From: Streptomyces sp. ISL-10
Lineage (GTDB): Bacteria; Actinomycetota; Actinomycetes; Streptomycetales; Streptomycetaceae
Reading direction: 5' to 3'
Length of the DNA stretch: 64,000 nt
Assembly (NCBI RefSeq): GCF_018614575.1
Contig: NZ_JAGGOJ010000047.1
Coordinates: 1-64,000 of the forward strand
Position 1 is the first letter of the stretch; the number at the start of each line of letters is the position of its first letter. The notes beneath the pieces are model-generated. The model was not told where the DNA came from. It saw only the letters and a list, made by a program, of their open reading frames with translations, and did not search any database. Below, one piece after another: positions 1 through 7,499 of this stretch. Both the position numbers and the translations under genes were made by a program.

Positions 1-53
1 TCACGATCTACAGCTGGAGTATTAAACCAGACGTGAACCGAACGGAGTGCTGT

Positions 54-1430
54 ATGCGCCCCAAGAACGAGCGACTGGCACGGGCCGTGCGCGAGTCCGG
101 ATACAGCTACGCCGAGCTGGCCCGCCAGATCCGCGCCGTCGCAGCCGAGAACGGCACCACGGCGCGCACGAACTCCTCCGCCGTGGCCCACTGGATCGCC
201 GGAACGCGGCCGAGCCGTGGCACCGCCCGGCTCATAGCCGAGGCCCTGTCACGGCGGCTGCCGCTGCCGGTGTCGGCCACCCAGCTCGGCCTGCTGCCAC
301 CGCCGGACGACGGCGATCCGCTGCCGCCGCCCGGCGAAGGACACGACCCGCTGGAGGTGCTCGACGCGCTCACCGGGGCGGACATCGAGCGGAGCCCCTG
401 GTCCCGCACCGTCCCCTACAGCGTCGCGGCCGCCGCCCTTCCCCTGGACACCCGCGCGGCGGGGACGGGGCCGCGGGGCCCGGCACGGCAGTGCAACGGC
501 ACCGCCGGAGAGACGGAGGTGGCGGCCGTGCGCGAGACGACGCGGCTGTTCACCGCCGTGGACGAGCGGTTCGGCGGACAGCACGGACGCACCGCACTGG
601 TGCAGTACCTCAGAAGCGACGTGGCCGCGCTGTGCCGCGCTCGCTTCCGGACCGAGGACCTCAAGCGGCAGATGCTGTCCGCCGGGGCGTGCGTGGCCTA
701 CCTGGCCGGCTGGAAGGCGTACGACGCGGGTGAAGCGGGCCTGGCCCAGCGCTACTACCTCCAGGCGTACGCCCTGACCCGCGAGGCGGACAACGACCTG
801 CACGGCGCGTTCGTCCTGCGCGTCCTCGCCCACCACGGCATGGAGGTGGGCCGCCCCGAGCACTCGCTCGACCTCATCGACGAGGCGCTCCGCCGCGTGC
901 GGGGCCGTACGGACCCCGCGACCGAGTCCCTGTACGTCGTCACCCGCGCCCGAGCGCTCGCCATGGCCGGCCGCGGGCCGGAGGCCGTCGACGAGGCCGC
1001 GCGGGCCGCCCGGATCGTCGAGGGCGCGGACGAGCGGGAGATGCCCTTCTGGGCGGCACTGTGGGGATCGGCGAGCGCCTGCGTGGGCAACCACACGGCC
1101 AAGGCCGCCGAGCACCTGGGCTCCTACGACGTCGCCGAACGGCACTTCAGCCACGCCGTGTGGAACCGCTCCGGCGGTGAGCACCGGCGCATCACCGCGC
1201 TGAGCGTCGCCCACGCCGGGACGATGCAGTGCCGCCAGGGCCTTGTGGAGCAGGCCTGCGAGACCTGGACGCGGGCGCTGGAGCTGATGGACGGGGTGCG
1301 CTCGGCCCGGGTCAGCCGCGCGGTCTCCGGAATGCAGCGGGAACTGGCGCCCTACCGCCACCGCAAGGTCCAGGCGGCCGTCGAACTCGAGGGACGCGTC
1401 CGGCTGTGGACGGCGAAGGAGCGCGCATGA
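54..1430 (+). CDS. XRE-type DNA-binding regulator with TPR-like C-terminal region
   Basis: This is a 458-residue cytoplasmic regulator of a type abundant in Streptomyces. Residues 1-75 hold a helix-turn-helix of the XRE kind: the stretch LARQIRAVAAENG is followed by VAHWIAGTRPSRGTARLIAEAL, where the conserved W-I-x-G-x-x-P feature marks the recognition region. The rest is alpha-helical and alanine/leucine rich (for example AGLAQRYYLQAYALTREAD), consistent with TPR repeats. I chose ATG 54 because the in-frame ATG at 33 adds seven residues (MNRTECC) that do not resemble the family. The stop overlaps the start of the MFS gene by ATGA, so the two are translationally coupled; the regulator may serve transporter expression (inference). 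No ligand can be deduced. Confidence 0.8.
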   Translation: MRPKNERLARAVRESGYSYAELARQIRAVAAENGTTARTNSSAVAHWIAGTRPSRGTARLIAEALSRRLPLPVSATQLGLLPPPDDGDPLPPPGEGHDPLEVLDALTGADIERSPWSRTVPYSVAAAALPLDTRAAGTGPRGPARQCNGTAGETEVAAVRETTRLFTAVDERFGGQHGRTALVQYLRSDVAALCRARFRTEDLKRQMLSAGACVAYLAGWKAYDAGEAGLAQRYYLQAYALTREADNDLHGAFVLRVLAHHGMEVGRPEHSLDLIDEALRRVRGRTDPATESLYVVTRARALAMAGRGPEAVDEAARAARIVEGADEREMPFWAALWGSASACVGNHTAKAAEHLGSYDVAERHFSHAVWNRSGGEHRRITALSVAHAGTMQCRQGLVEQACETWTRALELMDGVRSARVSRAVSGMQRELAPYRHRKVQAAVELEGRVRLWTAKERA

Positions 1431-2812
1431 GCATCCGGCAGCCGCCCGTGCGGCCGTCGCGACCGCCTGCCCCTGTCAACCGGGTCACGACCGCGGCACT
1501 CGTCGGCACCGTCATCGAGTTCTACGACTTCGCGCTCTACGCCACCGCCGCCGCGATCGTGTTCGGCCCCGTCTTCTTCCCCGGATTCGCCCCGTCGGCA
1601 GCGACCCTGGCGGCGTTCGGCACCTTTGCCACCGGGTTCGTGGCGCGGCCCCTCGGCTCGGTCCTCTTCGGCCACATCGGCGACCGGCTGGGCAGGCGCG
1701 TGGTCCTGCAGTCCACGGTGCTGGTCACCGGCCTCGCCACCTTCGCCATCGGGCTGCTGCCCGGCTACCGGGAGCTGGGCGTCGCCGCGCCCGTCTGCCT
1801 CGTGGTCCTGCGATTCGTCCAGGGGCTGGGGATCGGCGGCGAATGGACCGGGGCCGTCCTGCTGGCCGGCGAGCACGCCCCGCCCGGACGCCGCGGGCTG
1901 TGGGCCTCGTTCCCGCAGACCGGGCCGGCGATCGGCTTCCTGTGCGCCAACGGCTGCGTCCTCGCGCTCTCCGCGGCACTCACCCCCGAGCAGTTCCTTG
2001 CCTGGGGCTGGCGCGTGCCCTTCTGGGGCGCGGGGATCCTCACCCTGATCGGCTTCCTGCTGCGGTCCCGCATCGTCGAGACGCCGGTATTCCAGGGGCT
2101 CGCGCGTGACGACGCCCTCGCCCGCTCCCCGCTGCGGGCCGTCCTGCGGCTGCACGGGGGGCGCGTGGTGCTCGTGGCGGGCGCGGTGATGTGCACGTAC
2201 GCCGTGCACTACACCGCCACGGTCTGGGCGATGTCCCACATCACCGGCCGGCCGGGCTTCACCCCCGGCGGGACGCTGCTGTGCATCATGGCGGCGATGA
2301 CCGTGATGGGCGCTGCCACACCCCTCGCCGCGACGCTCGGCGACCGCTACGGCGGACGCCGGCTCAGCATCGTCGGCTGCGTCGCGATGGGCGTCCTCAC
2401 CGTGCCGTATCTGGCCCTGCTGCACCGCGGCGGACTGCCGACGGTGTGGGCCTGCACGACCGTGCTGCTCCTTGCCCTCATCACCATGCTCGGCGTGCAG
2501 GGCATGTACATCCCGGAGCTGTTCGAGCCTCGGCTGCGCACGTCGGGGACGGCGATCTCGTACAACCTGGGGGCGGTGCTCGGCGGAGCGCTCACGCCCC
2601 TGATCAACAGCCGGCTGTCGCAGACGACTGGTGGCGGGGGCGTGCCGTGGGCCGTGGCGGCGTATCTGGTGGGCGTGTGCGCGGTGAGCCTGCTGTGCCT
2701 GCTGCGGCTGCCGGCCACGCATGCCGCGTCGACGTCGGCGTCCGGCGCGGTGGCGGTTTCGGTGTCGGGCTCGGCGTCGGCTTCGCCTTCCGACAGGTCG
2801 GCGCCCGGCTGA
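1427..2812 (+). CDS. MFS transporter, metabolite:H+ symporter (MHS) type
   Basis: A 461-residue integral membrane permease with about 12 hydrophobic segments. The N-terminal GTVIEFYDFALYATAAA is the signature of the MHS subfamily (shikimate, citrate, proline/betaine or alpha-ketoglutarate symporters), and GDRLGRRVVLQ is the MFS loop 2-3 motif. GLGIGGEWTGAVLLAGEHAP is the helix 5 region typical of MHS proteins. The C-terminus is a low-complexity Ser/Ala/Val tail. ATG 1427 overlaps the stop of the upstream regulator, so the pair forms an operon. The substrate cannot be read from sequence; a small organic acid or betaine is likely from the family. Confidence 0.85.
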   Translation: MSIRQPPVRPSRPPAPVNRVTTAALVGTVIEFYDFALYATAAAIVFGPVFFPGFAPSAATLAAFGTFATGFVARPLGSVLFGHIGDRLGRRVVLQSTVLVTGLATFAIGLLPGYRELGVAAPVCLVVLRFVQGLGIGGEWTGAVLLAGEHAPPGRRGLWASFPQTGPAIGFLCANGCVLALSAALTPEQFLAWGWRVPFWGAGILTLIGFLLRSRIVETPVFQGLARDDALARSPLRAVLRLHGGRVVLVAGAVMCTYAVHYTATVWAMSHITGRPGFTPGGTLLCIMAAMTVMGAATPLAATLGDRYGGRRLSIVGCVAMGVLTVPYLALLHRGGLPTVWACTTVLLLALITMLGVQGMYIPELFEPRLRTSGTAISYNLGAVLGGALTPLINSRLSQTTGGGGVPWAVAAYLVGVCAVSLLCLLRLPATHAASTSASGAVAVSVSGSASASPSDRSAPG

Positions 2813-3107
2813 CCGCCTCCGCCCAGGAGGACCGCGGTGGCCGGGGCCGTTTCGGCGGGGAGGGCGCACGGGCGGTGGCGCGGACGAGGCGGGAGCAGGG
2901 GGCGCCAGCGGCGTGACAGGACCACCAGCCGCGCGTCGAGCAGCTCGTCGAGCACCGTTTCGCGCGGCCGGACGCGCGCCGGGCGTCGTCCAGGCGGTGC
3001 TTCCTCCGGCGCTGGTCCTGGGCGCGGATCGCGGCGGGGTGGGAGCCGGGTAGACCGTACGGCCCCGTTCCGCTGCCCGCCGCGCCGCCGGCTGTGACGC
3101 TGGGGGA
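2813..3107. other. Intergenic region, no gene recognised
   Basis: About 295 bases between the MFS stop and the DUF488 start. No frame on either strand gives a recognisable product. A minus-strand reading contains a coding-like segment (LDELLDARLVVLSRRW) that I cannot place in any family, so it may be a relic or chance. Confidence 0.4.
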
Positions 3108-3479
3108 ATGCAGCGACGCTCCGACCATGTGAAGGTCCGCCGGGTCTACGAGGCACCGGACCCGGACGACGGCGTGCGCGTACTCGTCGACCGGCTCTGG
3201 CCGCGCGGGCTGGCCAAGACCGAGGCACGCGTCGACGAGTGGCCGAAGGCGCTCACGCCGTCGACGGAGCTGCGCCGCTGGTACCACGGCCCGGACGGCA
3301 CGTACGAGGAGTTCTGCCGGCGCTACGAGGCCGAACTCGCCGAACCCGCAGCGGCCGAGGCCCTGGAACGGCTCAGGGACCTCGCGGCCGACGGGCCACT
3401 GACCCTGCTCACGGCGGCCAAGGATCCCGACACCAGTCATGCGTCGGTGCTGCTGCGCCTGCTCGGCACCCGGCGCTAG
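3108..3479 (+). CDS. DUF488 family protein (YeaO-like)
   Basis: A small 123-residue cytoplasmic protein. The motifs VRRVYEAP, GVRVLVDRLWPRGL, the W-P-K-A segment followed by LRRWYHG, and the C-terminal LTLLTAAKDPDTSHASVL match the DUF488/YeaO family, whose function is unknown. The length is normal for the family. ATG 3108 is preceded by a G-rich ribosome site at about 3100-3104. It stands alone between an MFS gene and a P450 gene, with nothing suggesting a functional link. Confidence 0.85.
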   Translation: MQRRSDHVKVRRVYEAPDPDDGVRVLVDRLWPRGLAKTEARVDEWPKALTPSTELRRWYHGPDGTYEEFCRRYEAELAEPAAAEALERLRDLAADGPLTLLTAAKDPDTSHASVLLRLLGTRR

Positions 3480-3663
3480 CGCGCGTCGCCGGCTCTGACG
3501 GGCGGATACGGAGCCCTCACCTCCGTCGACGGGCCCTTCACGGCCGCCGCACGGGTCGTGCACGATGGCCGGACGTACCACCGCGAGTGAACCCACCACT
3601 GCGAGCCCGGCGCGACCAGGGGCAGATCCGGTCCCGGCGCCCGCTCCGGCCATCGCCGATCCC

Positions 3664-3669
3664 AGGAGG
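3664..3669 (+). promoter_or_regulatory. Strong ribosome binding site setting the P450 start
   Basis: AGGAGG lies six bases before GTG 3676. This decides the P450 start, because the alternative ATG at 3565 has no comparable site and would add 37 Pro/Ala/Thr-rich residues not seen in bacterial P450s. Confidence 0.7.
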
Positions 3670-3675
3670 CGCCGC

Positions 3676-4899
3676 GTGGCGAGCAAGGACCATGCCCGGC
3701 TCGACGAGTTGCAGCGCGACCCCTACCCGCTCTACGCCGGCGCCCGGGAGGCGGAGGGCCTCACCTTCGTGCCGGAGCTCGACGCCTGGCTGATCGCCCG
3801 CGATGCGGACGTACGCGAAGTGCTGCGCCGCGCCGACGACTTCTCCTCCGAACGCGCCCTGCTGCCGGACGTGCTGCCCTCGCCCGCGGCCCAACAGGTG
3901 CTCGCCAAGGGCTACGGCAAGCGGCCCACCGTCGTCTCCACCGACGGAGCCGCGCACCGGCGTCATCGCGCCCCGCTCAACCAGGGCCTGTCGGCCGGGC
4001 GCGTCGCCGCGCTCGTCCCCTACGCGGAAGAGCAGGCCGAGGCGCTCGTCGACGCCTTCGCGGAGGACGGCCGGGCCGAGCTGATGTCGGCGTACGCGCG
4101 CAAACTGCCGGGGCAGGTCATCGGCCGCCTCATCGGCATCGACCCGGCCGATGTGCCCGCCGCGGTCCGCGGCGGCTACCGGGCCGAGCAGTTGCTGTTC
4201 CGCCCGATGGCGGAGGCCGAGCAGGTCGCGGCCGCCGAGGACGTGGTCGCGCTGCAGACCATGCTCGACCGGTACATCCGGGACCGGCGGGCCGAGCCGC
4301 GCGACGACCTGCTGTCGGCCATGGTCGCGGCGCTCGCGCCGGGCAGCGGTGAACCGACCCTCGACCAGCGCCACGAACTCGTCTCCAGCTTCCAGAACTT
4401 CCTGATCGCCGGGCACCTGACCACCACCGCGCTCATTGGCACGACCCTGTTGCATCTGTTGAGCGACCGCCGCCAGTGGGAACTCCTCCGCGACGACCCG
4501 GGCCTGATCCCTGCGGCGATCGAGGAGGCCGCCCGCTACGACACCGCCGTCCAGGGCTTCCGCCGCACCACGACCCGGCCGGTCACCGTCGCCGGCACCG
4601 AACTGCCCGCCGGGGCGACGGTGTTCGTTGCCTACGGCTCCGCCAACCGGGACGAGCGCAGGCACGACCGGCCCGACACCTTCGACGTCACCCGCCCGCT
4701 GTCCCGTCGGCATGTGGCCTTCGGGCACGGGGCGCACGGCTGCCCCGGCTCCCGGCTCGCCCGCGAGCAGCTCGCCCTGACGCTCCGTCTCCTCGTCCGG
4801 CGGCTGCCCGGACTGCGGCTGGACGAGGACGGGCCGCGGCCCGTGATGCGCCCGACCCTGATCCACCGCTCGCCGGAGGCGCTGCACGTCCGCTGGTGA
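3676..4899 (+). CDS. Cytochrome P450 (class I bacterial type)
   Basis: With GTG 3676 this is a 407-residue soluble haem monooxygenase, the usual bacterial length. The I-helix oxygen-binding groove is AGHLTTT around residues 245-251, the K-helix ExxR motif is E284-x-x-R287, and the haem loop FGHGAHGCPGSRLA carries the axial Cys356. No ferredoxin or ferredoxin reductase gene is adjacent, so electrons must come from elsewhere. The next gene, on the opposite strand, is an unrelated DUF309 gene, so the P450 is not part of an evident biosynthetic cluster. Substrate unknown. The start at 3565 remains possible but is less likely. Confidence 0.9.
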   Translation: MASKDHARLDELQRDPYPLYAGAREAEGLTFVPELDAWLIARDADVREVLRRADDFSSERALLPDVLPSPAAQQVLAKGYGKRPTVVSTDGAAHRRHRAPLNQGLSAGRVAALVPYAEEQAEALVDAFAEDGRAELMSAYARKLPGQVIGRLIGIDPADVPAAVRGGYRAEQLLFRPMAEAEQVAAAEDVVALQTMLDRYIRDRRAEPRDDLLSAMVAALAPGSGEPTLDQRHELVSSFQNFLIAGHLTTTALIGTTLLHLLSDRRQWELLRDDPGLIPAAIEEAARYDTAVQGFRRTTTRPVTVAGTELPAGATVFVAYGSANRDERRHDRPDTFDVTRPLSRRHVAFGHGAHGCPGSRLAREQLALTLRLLVRRLPGLRLDEDGPRPVMRPTLIHRSPEALHVRW

Positions 4900-4913
4900 A
4901 GCGGCCCTGCAGG

Positions 4914-5426
4914 TCAGCCGTGGGACTGCGCCGCCGGGTCGGCCGGACCGGTCAGCCGGGGGGCCTCGGTGGCAGCGTCGACCGGGCCCGTCAGCCGGTC
5001 CGCCAGCTGCCGGGCCCACCGGGTCAGGCCCGGCACATCGATCCCGTACGGCCCTTGGAACGGCGTGATCCGGTCAGCCCCGCGCAGCAGCAGCCGGGCG
5101 CCGCCCGCCGTGTTGCCGCGGGCGGCGTGGGTGAGGCCGACCGCGAGCTGCGCGAGCCCTCGCCACAGCTCGCGCTCGTGCGCGGGGCCGGACTTCCAGG
5201 CGTCCTCGAAGACCTCGTGGGCGTGGAAGGGCATGCCCGCGTCCAGCAGTCGCTGTGCCTCGACCACGGTCTCGGGCCCGCTCCGCCACACCCCCTCGGG
5301 CTGCCGCTCCACCCCCGGCGTCCCGTACGGGAGAGGCCGGCCGAGCCCGTCGCGTGGCCGGGCATTGCGGGCCCGCCCTTCTTCGTCGCGATCCCGCCCC
5401 GACCGTGCGCTGCCTGCATCGTCCAT
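4914..5426 (-). CDS. DUF309 domain protein
   Basis: A 170-residue protein whose C-terminal two thirds match DUF309: EAQRLLDAGMPFHAHEVFE, then AWKSG, RELWRGLAQLAVGLTHAARG, and a segment beginning ARLLLRGADRI. The HAHEVFE motif is the family hallmark; members are small helical proteins of unknown function. The start (ATG at 5426) gives MDDAGSARSG and a short charged leader; longer in-frame starts add only low-complexity sequence. It converges with the P450 gene, whose end is 14 bases away, so the intervening DNA has room for little more than a shared terminator. Confidence 0.8.
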   Translation of the reverse strand: MDDAGSARSGRDRDEEGRARNARPRDGLGRPLPYGTPGVERQPEGVWRSGPETVVEAQRLLDAGMPFHAHEVFEDAWKSGPAHERELWRGLAQLAVGLTHAARGNTAGGARLLLRGADRITPFQGPYGIDVPGLTRWARQLADRLTGPVDAATEAPRLTGPADPAAQSHG

Positions 5427-6020
5427 ACCGCGATTGTCCCCTGCCGCGCCGTGGCCCGTCGGGCCCGGTTCCCAGCCGCGCCCCCGCCCCGGTGGTCCTG
5501 GCGCCATGGCGCTCGGCGCGTCGTGGCTGGGCGGTCCTGGCACCGCTGCGGTCCTGCGCTCCGGCACCACGCCGTCCGAGCGCCCGTTGCTTCTGCCACG
5601 ACGGCCCGTGTTCCAGCGGCTGGTCGTTCCGGGCCGCCGACGGTCCGGCCGTGCGCCAGCGGGGCAATCCGGCTTATCTCTGGCTGTCCGAGCCCGGCGC
5701 GTCCGTGTCACCCTGCGCCCGGGTGCTTCTGTGTCGCGCCGGGGCGACCGCGCCCCGTGTCCGGGTGCTGTCCAAGATCCAGCCCCGGCCGGAACGTGTC
5801 AGCGGCATCGACCCTCCGTTCCGCCCCGTACCGGGTGAGCCCCACGACGCGGGCCGTGCGGGGGGACACCGCTGCGGCGCGACGGGACGAGCGCCGGGCC
5901 GCGCGTCGTACCTGGGCCCCCAACTGGCTACCAGCCGGGACCTGCCCGGTCGGCCCCGCCGAGTGTTGTATTGTTCTCTTGCGCGTTCGGCCAGGGGGAA
6001 ACCCCAGGTCACACGGGCAC
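5427..6020. other. Non-coding stretch upstream of tRNA-Pro
   Basis: About 590 bases with no recognisable gene in any frame. It must hold the divergent promoters of the DUF309 gene and the tRNA. The AT-richer GTTGTATTGTTCTC near 5966-5980, shortly before the tRNA, is the best candidate for the tRNA promoter -10 region, but no matching -35 element is convincing. Confidence 0.4.
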
Positions 6021-6094
<74 letters not shown>

Positions 6095-6310
6095 CTCGAA
6101 GGAGTCGCAGGTCAGAGGCTGTATCGGAGTGAATCCGGTGCGGCCTCTCGATCGTTTTGGGGACCAGTTGGGGACCAGCGCACGCGGCTGTGGCTGAAGC
6201 GCACCTCGACCGGGTCGAAGTGCGCTTCGGACGTCGGCGGCGCGGCAGTGGAAACCTTGCGGCGTGGCGCTGTCGCGGGAGTTCGGCGTGTCGGCCGCTG
6301 GGACACGCTG
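6095..6310 (-). other. Possible integrase C-terminal relic / attachment-site scar next to tRNA-Pro
   Basis: Immediately after the tRNA is an 11-base direct repeat, TTGGGGACCAG twice in tandem around 6156-6179. A minus-strand reading ending at 6112 contains VRWSPTGPQND, which resembles the tails of tyrosine integrases of tRNA-integrating elements that read toward their attachment site. No catalytic integrase motifs remain. This is a weak pattern-based call. Confidence 0.25.
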
Positions 6311-6329
6311 CCGGCACCGCCCGCGTGTG

Positions 6330-6770
6330 GGCCCGGCGGGCCGAGCCGGCGCGCGGACCGTGCTGCGGGAAGCGCAAGGCGAGCAGGGGCAGGACGAGCG
6401 CAGCGCGGGCGGCCGGGGCGTCCGGGGCCGAGGTTGTACCGGCTCAGGCGGAGCGGGAGGGCGGTGGTCGCGGTGCAGACCAGGGCGGAGAGGGCGTAGA
6501 TCTCCTGGTCCCAACGCAGCAGGGTGGGGGGCCTCCCCGGCCGGCAGGTCGCGTACGAGTCCGCCGCCGATGAGCATGGTCACGCTCAGCAGTGCGGAGG
6601 TTCACGGCGCCGAGGAACGTCATGGACGGTGAGCGTGCCGGTGACGCAGCAGACGCCGACACCGGCCGCGTCGGCGATGTCCAGGGGCCGGCGCGTGAGG
6701 GCGGAGGCCGCCGCCGAACGCGGTGCAGCAGGTCAGGACGGCGATGCCGTGAGAGCGTGCTCGCTCATGA
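6330..6770 (-). pseudogene. Frameshifted remnant of a TRIC/UPF0126 (YicG-like) membrane protein
   Basis: Reading the minus strand, pieces of one family appear in order but in different frames: GIAVLTCCTAFGGG (about 6752-6711, first repeat), PLDIADAAGVGVCCVTGTLTV (first part near 6690-6630, second repeat), MLIGGGLVRDLPAGEAP (about 6572-6525), then LLRWDQEIYALSALV (about 6520-6476) and LLALRFPQHGPRAG near the end. The GGG-x-x-RD-x-x-x-G pattern followed by a LYA/IYA-L helix is typical of TRIC-type cation channel/UPF0126 proteins. At least two frameshifts and an internal deletion between the two repeats are needed to join them, so the gene is dead. Confidence 0.6.
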
Positions 6771-7013
6771 CGTCGTCCGCCGGCTCGACTCCGGCTGCGC
6801 AAGCGCCCTCGGGGGACGACGGTGAGGCGGAGCGTCACGATCAAGACGGGAACAACCGCAGGGAAGTGCCTGTCGGTTGTCTCGCTGTGTCGCGTGCTCC
6901 CCGAGGCCGAGCAGTGGGACGGGCGGGCGAAGGCGGAGGTCCGGCGCCTTGGCGTGGGGGACACCTCATGCTCGAACACCTGTAGGCGGCTGTTGGGATG
7001 GGGACCTGATCTG

Positions 7014-7160
7014 CTAGGTTCGGCGCCGCAACGTGTGAGGGAAGCCGGTGTGAGTCCGGCACGGTCCTCGCCACTGTAACCGGGGAGCGAACCCCATCCG
7101 GCCACTGGGCGACAGCCCGGGAAGGCGGGGTGAGCGCTGATCCGGGAGTCAGGATACCTC
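7014..7160 (+). promoter_or_regulatory. Cobalamin (B12) riboswitch
   Basis: The region carries the conserved core of the adenosylcobalamin aptamer: GAAGCCGGTGTGAGTCCGGC, GCCACTGTAACCGGG, CCGGGAAGGCGGGG and GGGAGTCAGGATACC in the correct order. It is on the same strand as, and about 340 bases before, the ABC importer genes starting at 7500. In known cases B12 riboswitches repress cobalamin synthesis, B12 uptake or cobalt transport when cobalamin is abundant. That is the basis for suggesting cobalt as the importer substrate. Confidence 0.9.
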
Positions 7161-7203
7161 GCGTCGCAATGATCAACGATGACTCCACGAAGGATGGATC
7201 ACG

Positions 7204-7302
7204 ATGTCTGCCATGTCGGCGCTTACCTGCCTGCCACCTCATCCAGTCGCCTCCGTAAGCCTGCGCTCGGGGGTCGCTTCGCGCTGCCTGTCGTCGAGCT
7301 GA
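7204..7302 (+). CDS. Possible 32-codon leader peptide in the riboswitch leader
   Basis: Directly after the aptamer an ATG at 7204, preceded by GAAGGATGG, opens a 32-codon frame (MSAMSALTCLPPHPVASVSL then RSGVASRCLSSS) ending at TGA 7300-7302. It lies before the hairpin at 7322-7340. It may be a translated leader taking part in the expression platform, or chance. It resembles no protein I know. Confidence 0.3.
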   Translation: MSAMSALTCLPPHPVASVSLRSGVASRCLSSS

Positions 7303-7344
7303 CGAGTCGTCAGGCAGTCATGCCGGGCGCAATGCCCGGCTTTC
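7284..7344 (+). terminator. Hairpins in the leader between riboswitch and transporter, likely terminator
   Basis: Two stems lie in series. CTGCCTG near 7285 pairs with CAGGCAG near 7315, with an inner TCGTC/GACGA helix. GCCGGGC (7322-7328) pairs with GCCCGGC (7334-7340) around loop GCAAT and is followed by TTTC. The second has the form of an intrinsic terminator and may be the off state of the cobalamin switch. No long U tract is present, so efficiency is uncertain. Confidence 0.55.
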
Positions 7345-7499
7345 AGTGATAACCGGCGGGCCCGTCTGTCGCGTTCGGACGCGACCGGCTCGTGTCGCCT
7401 GTGCCGGCCGCCCGCGCCCTCGCGGAGTTCTCCCTTTCTCCCTTCTCCCTGCTGTGTTCCGCGCTTTCTCATATTCCGTATGTGTACAAGGAGTTGTCC

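Noticed and set aside
1352..2869. Long minus-strand frame opposite the MFS gene
   Set aside because: Arg/His/Gly-rich shadow typical of high-GC DNA; the sense strand carries clear MFS motifs.
3565..3675. N-terminal extension of the P450 from ATG 3565
   Set aside because: Pro/Ala/Thr-rich, no ribosome site, and AGGAGG sits exactly before GTG 3676; kept only as an alternative start.
3538..5019. Long minus-strand frame opposite the P450 gene
   Set aside because: It overlaps a complete P450 with all catalytic motifs and itself has no recognisable domain.
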